A stretch of 64,000 nt of DNA from Acrasis kona (lineage: Eukaryota > Heterolobosea > Eutetramitea > Acrasida > Acrasidae). The DNA is taken from NCBI GenBank assembly GCA_026419775.2, contig JAOPGA020000657.1, positions 124,001-188,000 on the forward strand, given 5' to 3'. Position 1 is the first letter of the stretch. Each line of letters starts with the position of its first letter. This document shows positions 49,089-59,012 of the stretch, piece by piece. The notes under the pieces are model-generated. The model did not search any database. It saw nothing but the letters and a program-made list of their open reading frames with translations, and was not told the DNA's origin. The position numbers were made by a program, and so were the translations under genes.

Positions 49089-49667
49089 TTATTCGATGTA
49101 TAGATTGTTTTTTTTATGCCACTGCTCTATACCTTGATCTGGATATTCGTCAAATTGTTTGTCACCCTCTTCAATATTAATTCTTGCCCAGGGTGCTTTT
49201 GACTTGACCATCAAATGAACAACATGTGGGGGTTTAGGGAGTTCAGTCTGACAATAGGTTATTAAAATCATATAAACACATTACGTCAATAGAGGAAGCG
49301 TATGGGTAGATGAAATCAGGGTATTCACTAGATAGATTAACAAAGATTTTAGAGAGTAGCACTGTACGGGTGATAATTCCAAAGGTGTGATCCACACTCA
49401 GAGCAGAAATTTCTCTGACTAGATTTGGAGCTTTGGTACACTTTAACGAGCTCTTTTCCTTCTTTGATGTTCATAGACTTGTTATCCCCCATGATATTGA
49501 TTCCAATTCCTCCTGATCCATTAGTTTTTCTGCAAATTGAGCAATACTGTGCTCACGTTACATGAATTGCATAGTAATAAACGTACACAATAATTGTATG
49601 GATATGGGGTATGGCTCTTAAGTCCATATTTTACTTTTCCGCATGCACATGATCCTTGCAAGTCCAT
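49089..49667 (-). CDS. GFA/CENP-V-family zinc protein (4 exons)
   Basis: Exons 49587-49667, 49368-49546, 49285-49327 and 49089-49247 with 37-40-nt introns give 153 residues. The glutathione-dependent formaldehyde-activating (GFA) fold shows its zinc ligands in order: GSCACGKVKY (C-x-C), YCYCSICRKTNG formed across the first splice (C-x-C-x-x-C), and RNFCSECGSHLWNYHP (C-x-x-C). The C-terminal half has ARINIEEGDKQFDEYPDQGIEQWH, the usual GFA ending with its final tryptophan. Members bind two zinc ions; the proposed S-hydroxymethylglutathione role is doubtful for many. No targeting signal is evident. Confidence 0.88.
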
Positions 49668-49768
49668 CTTGTTTTCCGATTTTGATATCTTCTTTAAATA
49701 GAACTATTGTAATCAAAAACTAAATCAACAAAGTTAAAAATATTAAATGACAACAATTCAATGTTTAT

Positions 49769-50009
49769 TTAAAAAGTTATTTTCTGCGTAAGGATCTTTA
49801 ACTCCCACAATGACTTATTGTTTCTGTTATGGTCGACAACTGCTGGAATTCTTCCATTAGGTTGAATTTTCAGAAACTCAGGGTCCTTGTTTTGAAACTC
49901 GATATATTTGGATTCAAAAGAAACATTCAGCTCTCTGAGGGTTGCGTTGACTTTCCATCCCGTTTGGTCCCCCAACGTGACTCCAAAGTGTTATTTGTTT
50001 GTCTGGCAT
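49769..50009 (-). pseudogene. Truncated, frameshifted glutathione S-transferase fragment
   Basis: Only the N-terminal thioredoxin-like domain of a Ure2-like GST remains: ITLWSHVGGPNG in one frame, then GWKVNATLRELNVSF, DPEFLKIQPNGRIPAVVDH and KSLWE in another. One extra base near 49957 separates the two frames, and the sequence stops where the family would continue SGAI. No GT-AG border can rescue it. The helical C-domain is absent from the neighbourhood. It is probably a decaying gene fragment. Confidence 0.7.
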
Positions 50010-50270
50010 GTTCTGTTTGCTTGTTATTGTTCTGGTAAATTATTCGACGCTCGTGATGCTTTTATGTGGACGGTATTTCGACGCATTTCAGTGCAACAAT
50101 TGTAAGGGTTAAGCAACAGTTGAGTGCCAAGATTTTTAGATAACATGATATTTTTAAGCCCTATTTTGTTACTTTAAATGCTCTTATTTTAATGTAGGTA
50201 CTGTTGAAAAATATGTGGAATACTTTTGTTCTTGACGTGATTGATATAAATAGAATTGTAAAAAGAATTC

Positions 50271-51227
50271 ATGACAGGATACAACAAGGCTGAGTTTATG
50301 CTATACGGTCACACCGGATATGTCACAGCATTAGGACATACCGATAATAATGTAATATATTCAGGATCTAATGATCATTCTCTACGGACTTGGGATTTGG
50401 AAAACACAATTTGCGATCAAGTTTTACTCGGCCATGAGGGCAAAGTTACTACAACTATTTTTATGAACAAATTAATTGTCAGTGGCTCCGACGATCATCA
50501 AATTCGGACGTGGGATGTAAGGTCAAATCCTTTATGTGTGCATCACTTACCGCGAGCCCACAACGCAGAGGTGACATCAATTATCCAACAAGATGAGAAT
50601 CAATTTCTATCCTCTTCTTCTGACTCATCAATCAAAATGTGGGATTCTCGATACCTACCTAGCTTTGATCAATCCGCTTCTAGTATGTACACGGTAGACC
50701 TCACAGTTCTTAATAACACTGATAGAGGTTTTCGTTCGGTCATTCAAAGCACAAGGGGATCTATTAGGGACATTAAGGTTGGAGCGTGGAAGGATCAGCC
50801 ATGTTTATTCACTTGTCACAACAATGGAGTTATTCAGGCCGTCAGCACGACAGGAGAACATTTAATGAGCTATGATGGTCATTATGGTGATGCCAATGCT
50901 TGCATCTTGTCTCAAAAGGGAACAACACTCATAACTGCATCAAGCGACAAGACAATTAGGACTTTTGACATTGATACTGGAAATTGTTTAAATGTGTTTG
51001 TGGAATTGCACTCAGGAAACGTTACAGCACTAACGCCAGGATCCAACGACCAAGTCATCAGTGGAGGTCATGATGGATTAGTCAGGATATGGAACATGAA
51101 TGACGGAAGGATTGAAAATACGATTGAGAGATGGGGCATGGTTGTAAATACTCTACACTTGTGTGATTCGGTGCTATTTTGTGGATGTGACGAAGAGGTC
51201 CTTAGAGGTTTCGTTGTAAGAACATAG
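50271..51227 (+). CDS. WD40-repeat protein
   Basis: Single exon, 318 residues, nearly all WD40 repeats that should form one seven-bladed propeller. Clear units include GHTGYVTALGHT...SGSNDHSLRTWDLE, GHEGKVTTTIF...SGSDDHQIRTWDVR, AHNAEVTSIIQ...SSSSDSSIKMWDSR, GHYGDANACILS...TASSDKTIRTFDID and LHSGNVTALTP...SGGHDGLVRIWNMN. No F-box or other added domain is present. It resembles many scaffold propellers and cannot be tied to a complex from sequence alone. The upstream 200 bp are AT-rich with a short distance to the broken GST fragment. Confidence 0.85.
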   Translation: MTGYNKAEFMLYGHTGYVTALGHTDNNVIYSGSNDHSLRTWDLENTICDQVLLGHEGKVTTTIFMNKLIVSGSDDHQIRTWDVRSNPLCVHHLPRAHNAEVTSIIQQDENQFLSSSSDSSIKMWDSRYLPSFDQSASSMYTVDLTVLNNTDRGFRSVIQSTRGSIRDIKVGAWKDQPCLFTCHNNGVIQAVSTTGEHLMSYDGHYGDANACILSQKGTTLITASSDKTIRTFDIDTGNCLNVFVELHSGNVTALTPGSNDQVISGGHDGLVRIWNMNDGRIENTIERWGMVVNTLHLCDSVLFCGCDEEVLRGFVVRT

Positions 51228-51294
51228 AATGAAATAAAATTAAAAACTTTTAATGATCTTTAGTAATTTACATGTTGTTAAATGTCTATGATTA

Positions 51295-51594
51295 TTAGGT
51301 TTTAAAGATAAGACTGGACTCACCATCGTCGTCAACACAAATCGTAATGGACACATCAAACGGTAGTCCTCCTGCGCTAGTCGCGTTGCTGATTCGAAGT
51401 GGTCTTGTTATACTTGAATTTGTTGTTCTAAATTGTAAAATACACAAGATCAAGTATACTCACGTTGATGATGTGATTAATAATCTGTTACCACCCAAAA
51501 CTGTATTTCTTAATATCGAATATGCATTTCCTTGTGACCCGCTTTGACTTGATCTAATAATCGTTTGAAATGCTCTATGACCTCTGTTCAACAT
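51295..51594 (-). CDS. Small two-exon protein, possibly mitochondrial
   Basis: Exons 51464-51594 and 51295-51427 with a 36-nt intron (GTGAGT...TTTAG) give 87 residues. The N-terminus MLNRGHRAFQTIIRSSQ is basic and amphipathic, like a mitochondrial presequence. The middle is Ser/Thr/Asn rich, and the end has PFDVSITICVDDDGESSLIF. I do not recognise a family. Support comes from the open frame, typical intron and a convergent position behind the WD40 gene. It could still be chance. Confidence 0.45.
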
Positions 51595-51641
51595 TGAAAT
51601 GTGTGTAGACGACAAGTTGATTGTAAGAAGAAAATAAAATT

Positions 51642-53201
51642 TTAATTGTAAATAACACTGTCATTGCCCAAATCAAACACACCACCATTCTGTCCAATAC
51701 CATGGATGTTCTTGTTTCCATTGTACGCACTCAATGATTGGAACTCTGAGAATTGCTGGTTATCACGGCGGCTACCAGTCAAGAACCTTCCTGATTTGTT
51801 ATCCCACTTTCTTAGTCTTCCAGCATCATCAACGGCAAATACGCTATTGTCTCTTCCTACCGTGATATCTCTCACTCTCTCGTTCTTGTTGGCCCATGCA
51901 TTGTTCTCGTAGCGTTGAGCGTATCCATTTTGGTCGATGCCCCACATTTCAAAGTTATTTCTGGAGAATAAGCTCTTCTTTGGGTTTCCTACTGCCAAGT
52001 GACGGATGCCTTGTGCTGGTATGGTGGTGACTTCGCTTCCATTCACATTCACAACGTTTCCACCCTCCGTCAAGATGTATGCGCCTTCTTCTCCATAAGC
52101 ATTTACTTTGGAGAATCTTCCATGCTCAGCTTGCGAGGTGAACACCGGCGTTATAACGTCGCTGTTGCTCTTTGGGTTGTACTTGTGCAAAATACCTTGA
52201 TCGTCGATGAACCACAAAATGCCATTCTTGACTGCGCTAAAGTCTGAAATCTTCTTTCCGTTCAATGGTGCATAATCCACTCTGTTCCATTGGTTGTCTC
52301 TTCCTAGAGAGTATAGCGAACCTGCATCGCTCAATCCCCAGGTGTCCTTTGCAACTCCGGTGCGGATGCTGCGAATGTTGACTGGCACTTGAGTGGTTTG
52401 TGTGGTGGTGACGACGTTGACGTTTCCATTGTTGGCTGGTAATGGAGCGGTGACTGCACCTCCTGGGGCAGCTGATACGTGAGGAACTGGTCCGACAACT
52501 CTTGTTGCATGTTGTTGATGGGCGACAACTGATGTAGCTCCCACGACTTGTTGTTGGACAGCTTGGACGCGATCTACAGAGTATTCGTTCAAGTGCGCTA
52601 CTGGTTGACCGGGGTGGTAGACGGGTACGTAGGTGTAGACTACTTGGACGGGGATTTCGTGTCTTTCAATGATGACTTGTCTGTAGATGGGTCTTTCTAT
52701 GATTGTCTCAATGATGGGTGGGAGATCGACGACACCGCCCATGATGACTTCGTTGTTGGGTCCGACTTCTGTTTGGCGAACCAATGGGATCTCTGCGTGC
52801 TTTCCTCTTGTTCCGATGACCTCTTCTCTGACGGGCTAGAAATAAAGTTATGATGATTGTGATCGGAGGGTACTTACGAGTTCTTCACGTTCAACAATGA
52901 CTTGTTGTTGGATGGTTCTTACTTCGGGTCTCTTTTCAATCTCGATGATTGGCTGTTCGTGTATTTCACGAATGACTTCTCTAGTGTGGACTTCAATATT
53001 CTGCTTTTCGATAATGTTAGAAACGATTGGTGCGTCTTGGATGGTCTTGACTATGGGCTCTCTGTTGATTACTGTTGGTTGGGCGACAATTGGGGCTGTG
53101 TTAGCTGTGGTGGCTGTTGTTACTGTTGTGGTGCTGGTTTGGGCAATTGGTACGGCACCGACGGCTTTTGGTGCATTGTTAACGTTCGTTACTGTCGACA
53201 T
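51642..53201 (-). CDS. Tectonin-repeat protein with charged Val/Ile-Glu repeats
   Basis: Exons 52878-53201 and 51642-52835 (42-nt intron) give 505 residues. Residues 1-60 are Thr/Ala rich. Residues about 60-190 are short charged repeats rich in Ile, Glu and Arg (EVIREIHEQPIIEIEKRPEV, then EREELPVREEVIG, PIIETIIERPIYRQVIIERHE), a pattern seen in alveolin/articulin-type membrane-skeleton proteins. Residues about 275-505 hold five or six tectonin-like beta-propeller units: DTWGLSDAGSLYSLG, GILWFIDDQGILHKYN, EMWGIDQNGYAQRYEN, SVFAVDDAGRLRKWDN and HGIGQNGGVFDLG. There is no signal peptide. A cytoskeletal or lectin-like protein is likely; the combination is not one I know. Confidence 0.75.
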
Positions 53202-53473
53202 TGTTGTTGTGTTTGTTGTTTCTTTGTTATTTTGCGTTTTCTATTTTTAAGTATGGATCTATTAATTTGTTCTATTTTTGAATTGTTATTTTTTCTATCC
53301 ATACATGGTCATAATACGTTTGTTTGTTTCTTTGTTTTTGGACTGTGTGGAGTCTTTATTGCTTGTTATCTACGCTATAGTAACATGATTGCTTTATTAT
53401 AGAGCACAATTTCAGCATCAAAAAAAACAAGCAACAGTAATTTGTGTACAAACAAGACATTAATTACTACGTT
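53202..53473. other. Gap between tectonin and MUL1-like genes
   Basis: 272 bp of T-rich sequence upstream of the tectonin gene. It should contain its promoter and the 3' end of neither gene. No ORF, repeat or RNA motif is seen. Confidence 0.4.
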
Positions 53474-54442
53474 TTATTTTTGAAATTGTTTTGATAACTT
53501 TCTAGCATTATACATCCTTGACCCCAAGAACAAAGTCAAACCAGACATTAATACAGTGGTGGTAAGAAAGAACGTAGATAACGTTGAATTATGTTTGATA
53601 AAATCAGCTTCAGACATTCTTGAAATTATTAATGGTCTCTTCAAAGTCAATGCTCTACCAGAAGGAAGCACTTCTCCTACAATGAATAATTTTTCATCTA
53701 CAGGTAACATTTTCTCCTCGATTGTAAATGATTGACCAGATTCATATCGATCTCCTATGTAAAAGTTTTTGACAACTTCAATCTCAGTGGCAGTCAATGG
53801 ATCGTCGGACGAGATCACCTTCTTTATCTTCTCAATGTCAGTCAACTCTGTTGGAAAAGTGTTTTCGTATTTTTTGGAGACCACATCTAGATCTGGCGAG
53901 CCGACAAGCGAGTCCGGTAGATCATCAACCCTAATTAAATTAAATTCTCCAGGAGCTGATTGCATCTGCTCTTCGCTTGGGTCTTTCAAGTAGAATGGGC
54001 CCTTAAATTGGTATGATAAAACGCACTCAGTTACTGTTTCTCGACGTGTGACTGTTTTACCGTCCTTGTTCTCCTCCTGCACTGTTCTCGTATATTGTTT
54101 GTCCACGTTTACATTTAATACAACACCTTTTTTGTCTGATTCATATACAGACTTTAAGGGTGTGACGTTCGGAGGTGTTGTGGATAATGCGTAGAATTTA
54201 CAAACTGGTGCGGGGATGTCTTCGTTTGAAAATTGAGAAAATTGGTCATTCGCGCCGAATACTAGCTCGTTCGAAAGTGTTGATGCGTGTAGGCTGTACA
54301 GGTCAGAGACGGATGAAAAAAACTGTGTGTCACGAAGTTTACTAATAATATTTGTACGTTGTTTATATTGGTAAAATGATGCACAAGTTGCCGCACCACC
54401 GATAACAAACCCGACAGTGTTCAATACTGTTAATGGTTGCAT
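53474..54442 (-). CDS. MUL1/GIDE-like double-membrane-span protein without RING
   Basis: Single exon, 322 residues. A membrane span at residues about 5-22 is followed by a large domain and a second span at about 285-305. The central part has the GIDE/BAM-domain signature: KGVVLNVNVDKQYTRTVQEE, a T-V-T-x-x-E-T strand pair, then RYESGQSFTIEEKMLPVDEKLFIVGEVLPSG and LIISRMSEADFI. This matches mitochondrial outer-membrane E3 ligase MUL1/MAPL and plastid SP1. In those proteins a RING finger follows the second span; here the protein ends 15 residues after it, and no Cys/His-rich exon is found downstream. A RING-less relative or adaptor is therefore likely. Confidence 0.72.
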   Translation of the reverse strand: MQPLTVLNTVGFVIGGAATCASFYQYKQRTNIISKLRDTQFFSSVSDLYSLHASTLSNELVFGANDQFSQFSNEDIPAPVCKFYALSTTPPNVTPLKSVYESDKKGVVLNVNVDKQYTRTVQEENKDGKTVTRRETVTECVLSYQFKGPFYLKDPSEEQMQSAPGEFNLIRVDDLPDSLVGSPDLDVVSKKYENTFPTELTDIEKIKKVISSDDPLTATEIEVVKNFYIGDRYESGQSFTIEEKMLPVDEKLFIVGEVLPSGRALTLKRPLIISRMSEADFIKHNSTLSTFFLTTTVLMSGLTLFLGSRMYNARKLSKQFQK

Positions 54443-54511
54443 TACAATTCTTTACCAATAATAGTTGTCTACATTCGTTGACTGGGAGTTCAAACTCCTA
54501 AAAGTTGTTCC

Positions 54512-56098
54512 ATGATCACCGTCATTTCACTGCTGCTCTTTGTACCTGTTGTTCTCATTACCATCTACTACATTCTACATCTTTTGGAAGTACGGCGAGT
54601 ACAACACATTCCTGGTGTATCATACCCCCACGCACTGTGGTTATTTTTATTCGCAAAGCACAATAACTTCTTCATGTATCCACGTGACCAGATACAATTA
54701 TCAAATGATTTAAAAGATAAGAAGGTATGGAGAATTACACTCGGAAGAGACACTTGGGTTTTCACCAAGGACCCAGAAGTTATTCGTGAAATTTGCGTGA
54801 CAAAGCACAAGGACTACAGAAGAGACAAGAATTGGAAGAAAGCAAACATGGTGAACACAAGGGGCAATGTTCTCGTGTCTCATGGAGACGAGTGGAAGCA
54901 ACATAGATTATTCCTAAATCCTTCCTTCTCAGATGTAAACATGAAAAATTCATATGACAAGACAATCATCCCAACAGTTGAAACCATCTTTAATCGATGG
55001 GACAATAAAATAAAATCATCTAGTGGCGAAGTGAATGCCAGTTACGATTTAAGTTGTCTAGTTGCCGATGTGTTTGGCCAAGTTGCAATGAGTTTAGATT
55101 ATGGTACAGTTAGAGATCGCAACTTGAATGAAAATGTAGAACCCTTAATGTCCTTACGTCTCAAAGATGTCACATTCGTAACTCAGTTCCTGGTGTTATT
55201 TCCATGGGGTACTAATCTAGCCAAGTTCAATCCCAAGAGTTTGTCACTCATTCCTGTGATAGGATGGATATTGGAGAAGGTCAGCAAAACAACCAGAGAT
55301 TGGAGAGGAATGCTTGTCAAAGCCGTTGAAGACAGATGTTCAGGGGCCACGACAATGGGTAGTGACATTTTGAGCGTGCTATCCAAAGCCATTCTTGATC
55401 CCTTTAGTAGAGAAAGTGACACCAAATTTGACAAAGAGGACATTGTATCGGAGTTACACGTATTGGCATCAGCTGGTTTAGAAACTACAACGCATACTTT
55501 GGAATGGGTATTATATTACATGGCGAGAAATCTTCAAGTCCAAAACAAGTTAGTACAGGACATCAAGGACACCGTCAAATCCAATCCCATCAATTATGAA
55601 TCACTTTGCGACCCACAACTTTTCAAGTACGTTCATGCAGTAATCAATGAGACCCTCAGAATGAGAGGTCCAGTGCCTAACATTTGGAGATATACCCGTG
55701 TGGACACGGTTTTGGCTGGAAAGACCATTCCTAAAGATGTAAGTGAGTGATTCAACATGTCATGTTTAATGTTATAGACACATGTATATCCAATGTTTTG
55801 TCTGGTGAACAAAGATAAGGAAATTTGGGGAGGTGATGCAGATACTTTTAAACCAGAAAGATTTTTGGATGCCAACATTAAGCCGCACGTGTTCTCCCCG
55901 TTCTCTTTTGGTCCAAGAGCATGTGTTGGGAAGAAGTTAGCAGAAATTCAGCTGATGCACGTAGTTGTGAGTATATTTAATCAATACAAGATNAGTCTGC
56001 CTGAGAGTGAGAGTATCGCAGACGAAATGGAGGAGAGAATGGCAATGACCATGGGACCAAAAGATTCTGTGTATGTTGTTGTTTCAAAAAGAAACTAA
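54512..56098 (+). CDS. Cytochrome P450 (2 exons)
   Basis: Exons 54512-55738 and 55778-56098 (39-nt intron) give 515 residues. An N-terminal anchor span (3-24) leads to a IPG hinge (VQHIPGVSYPHA). P450 landmarks: WKQHRLFLNPSFSD, ASAGLETTTHTLEW (I-helix), NETLRMRGP (ExxR), FKPERFLD and the haem loop FSFGPRACVGKKLAEIQL. An ambiguous base at 55993 leaves one residue undetermined, without changing the frame. The protein is related to the P450 at 20527-24133 (shared helix-C block and I-helix context) but has a different exon plan, so they are paralogues and not a recent tandem pair. Substrate unknown. A tRNA gene begins just behind it. Confidence 0.93.
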
Positions 56099-56121
56099 TA
56101 TGTTCATCATTTAATAATATT

Positions 56122-56125
56122 AAAA
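56122..56125 (-). terminator. RNA polymerase III T-run
   Basis: TTTT on the minus strand starts two bases after the tRNA discriminator base, as expected for Pol III termination. Confidence 0.55.
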
Positions 56126-56126
56126 T

Positions 56127-56209
56127 TACCGAACGTGGGTCTCGAACCCACGACCTCGAGATTAGAAGTCTCGCGCTCTTCCATTCAGATTTAACTGAGC
56201 TAGCCCGGC
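56127..56209 (-). tRNA. tRNA-Arg (UCU) with a long D-loop
   Basis: 83-nt cloverleaf without CCA. Acceptor GCCGGGC pairs with GTTCGGT (three G-U pairs), then TA, the D-stem GCTC/GAGC, the anticodon stem CGAGA/TCTCG with loop CTTCTAA (anticodon TCT), the variable loop AGGTC, and the T-arm GTGGG-TTCGAGA-CCCAC. Discriminator A. The D-loop has 18 nt where 8 are expected: a 10-nt AAATCTGAAT lies between AGTT and GGAA. Removal of these bases would leave a standard loop. An N directly precedes the 5' end, so a sequencing problem nearby cannot be excluded. Confidence 0.85.
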
Positions 56210-56423
56210 NTTTGATCTTATTAAAAATTTTAATTATATATACTTTTTATAAAATTTCGACATTCACGATGTTTGTGTTGGCAGTCGTTTGTTATTTGAA
56301 AATATCAAGAACATGTACACCTTGACGAACTTCCTCTGAAATTCAGATGGTCGGATCACCAAAAGTGTACCAAACAAACGATCATATTCTGTCACAAATT
56401 GTCAATTGAAGCCTTATTAAAAA

Positions 56424-57276
56424 ATGGAAGGAGAGGAATACGATTATGAAGCATCACTGACCAAGTGTGCTGAACATCTTGCAGGAGCCGAAAGAGTTGT
56501 GGTCTTTACAGGGGCTGGGATCAGTGCAGAGTCTGGAATAGACACCTTTCGTAGTGGGGGAGGATTATGGACGGGCATGGTGGGTAAAGTAGTTCTTGGA
56601 ATTTTTGGTACACCCTTTGGATGGAAGTGGCTCCCTCAATTTGCATGGAGCCAATATGTAGATAAGTTTTATAATCCTATCAAAAATGCAGTACCAAACG
56701 ACGGTCACAAGGCTTTAGTTGAACTTGAGGAAATGTTTAAAGGAAAATTTTGTATCATCACTCAAAATGTCGACGGTCTACATCAAAAAGCAGGAAGTGA
56801 TCCCTCAAACGTATTTGAGGTGCATGGTACAGTCAAGAGAAGCATTTGTGTAAAGAACAGGCACGTCTATGAAAGTTTTGAATCAGAAGAACTTCCAAGA
56901 ACATCCCCCATTTGTAAAGTAGATAGGTGTGGAAGGTAAGTATAACTTTTCAAGTTTAATTGACTTTAATAGCACATTGCGACCTGATTGCGTTCTTTTC
57001 ACAGAAAGTTTACCCATGGACGAGTGGATGAATTCAGAAGATGGTGTTAATAGACTAAGACAGGGAGATGTACTATTGATAGTCGGAACATCAGCAAACG
57101 TATATCCAGCGGCTGGACTACCCAAACTCGCAGCCCGTAGGGGAGCGCATTTGATAGACGTCAATCTGGAACCTACACCCTTCAAGCAGTGTCAGAATTA
57201 CAACTTTTTGGGAAAAGGTGCGGGAACTTCCCTTCCTGCTCTATTAGCCAAACTGAGAGGATTAAAGCCAATGTAA
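56424..57276 (+). CDS. Sirtuin NAD-dependent deacylase
   Basis: Exons 56424-56935 and 56973-57276 (37-nt intron) give 271 residues. The Rossmann core has VVVFTGAGISAESGIDTFRSGGGLW, ITQNVDGLHQKAG and EVHGTV with the catalytic His, then LLIVGTSANVYPAAGLP and LIDVNLEPTPF. The GAGISAESGIDTFR and GGLW context is like class III (SIRT5-type) sirtuins, which remove succinyl, malonyl or acetyl groups. Only some zinc ligands are evident: one Cys in RSICVKNRH, then ICKVDRCGR and RPDC. The first C-x-x-C pair is incomplete, so zinc binding may be altered or use the His. No clear targeting signal is seen. Confidence 0.9.
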
Positions 57277-57311
57277 CTATTAAAAATTTTGAATACTTTA
57301 TTTTATACAAT

Positions 57312-58903
57312 TCAATCATAAGACTCCCTGTGAAAGTTTAATGCTTGTCTCAAATAAATCAAACACATCATGCTAATTACAAACATGCACGCAATAATGC
57401 CAAAGAACGCAGTCTTGTCCATGGTATCACGAAACGGAACCCAACAATTCATTCCCCACAAACTAGCAATCAAATTACTCGGCATCAACACGGCGACCAT
57501 CATGCTCATTCTGCTCAAAAAAACAATTGTCCTCTTTGCTGATTTTTTCACATCGATTTGAACCTTCATCATGTAATTACTGTGAGTGTGATTTAAACTC
57601 TCCCTGCAGTTATCGATCCTTTCCAAAGATATTGTAATGTGATCTAATACATCTCTTGCGTAAGCTTGAATGGACTCACTAACAGTCGAAGCAGATGATT
57701 CGGTCAACTTGTGCGCTAGTCTTTGTTTGGGAAGTAAAAGTCTTCGGAACGATACAATGTTCTTTTTGGAAATGTCTAATCGCTGCATCACTTCGGAGTG
57801 GTCATTCTTGTCGAATACGAAAACTAATTCTTCCATGGTCTCCACCTCTCTTACGAAGGCATCTACTTGTGGAATGTAAACGTCGACGACGGCATCTAAT
57901 AATGCGTATAGGATCCAGTCTGTGCATGGAAATGATGTTCTTCTTACCATTTGTGGCGAAAAGGATCTTGTTTGTGTTTTTAAATGTCTTGACATGTCGT
58001 ACTTGTGTGTGAAGACGCTTGAGGAGGTGCGCGTCATTTTGCTATTGTTGGTTAGGGATGGTGTGGTCGGCATGGCTGGTGGTGCCGTTGATAAAGTGTT
58101 GCCAGAAGAGGTTTCCATCTCAAACTCCATTCCTATTCGCTTTAGGACCAAGTCTAAGCAGGTGACTGGATGTGAGTGCAAGGTGATGACATAATCATCA
58201 AAGACTAGAACATGAAGGTTTGTGGACGTTGGTATGTTATTGCTTCCATGTTATGTTTTAATCGTATTTAAAACTTACCCTTTTGCGACATTCATGTCAA
58301 CAGGTAGGCGCAGAACTGCATAAATGTAATCATCAAACTCTTCCCACTTCTCTTGTGTGTCTTCTGATGATACATCTTCGGTTGTGAGAGGATGGAAACA
58401 AAACAAGTGCTGGAATCTATTAATTTGTTCAGTTGTTGATGCCTTTTTTTAGTAAGATGGGATTTGTACACAACTCACCTGCAGGTCAATCCAAACAGGT
58501 TCACTGCGTTCTTTTATTCCAGCAGCTATCCTTCTTCTGTATGTTGTTTTTGTATGAGCCCAAAATGCTTCAAAATCATGAAATATTCTACTTTCATAAT
58601 TTAAACCTATGCAAAGGATTCTGTATCCATCAATTGCCTTATCGCCCACAACATAATCCAGCACATCCTTGTAGAATTAAAATTGTTATTATAATTCAAA
58701 CGCACTATAACATCGGTTGATGATTCAGGAATGATGTTCATAAGATGTAGTGGATACTCTGATTCTGCAAGTCGAAGGTCGTAATCTGGCTCTGAATTTG
58801 TATCTTGTCCTTCATCGAAATCCGGAGAACGTGCGAGATTAATATTACTTGTTCCTTTCCCGAAAATAAATCTTCTCAAGTCATTAGGACTGGTTGTCGA
58901 CAT
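57312..58903 (-). CDS. CorA-type magnesium transporter
   Basis: Membrane channel for Mg2+ and related ions. Exons 58706-58903, 58479-58667, 58279-58409 and 57312-58242 give 482 residues; introns are 38, 69 and 36 nt. The cytosolic part includes WIDLQHLFCFHPLTTEDV formed across a splice (CorA FGLHPLTLEDV motif) and FDDYVITLHSHPV. Two membrane helices close the protein, the first ending in the selectivity motif GMN (LIASLWGMNCWVPF). The N-terminus is an extra 130-residue region as in Alr1/Mnr2-like or bacterial-type eukaryotic CorA. A Ser/Thr-rich insert (residues about 230-270) lies in the cytosolic domain. Functional as a pentamer if similar to known CorA. Confidence 0.92.
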
Positions 58904-59012
58904 GATGTAAGTTGACTCGCTTACAAGATAACAATAATGACATTCCAGAATCTCATTCCAGAAATAAAGTAGCCATCTGCCACAAATCCATTAACTGATA
59001 AGTCGAAAATAT

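Noticed and set aside
55990-56000. Ambiguous base in the second P450 as a lesion
   Set aside because: It affects one codon only and leaves the frame intact.
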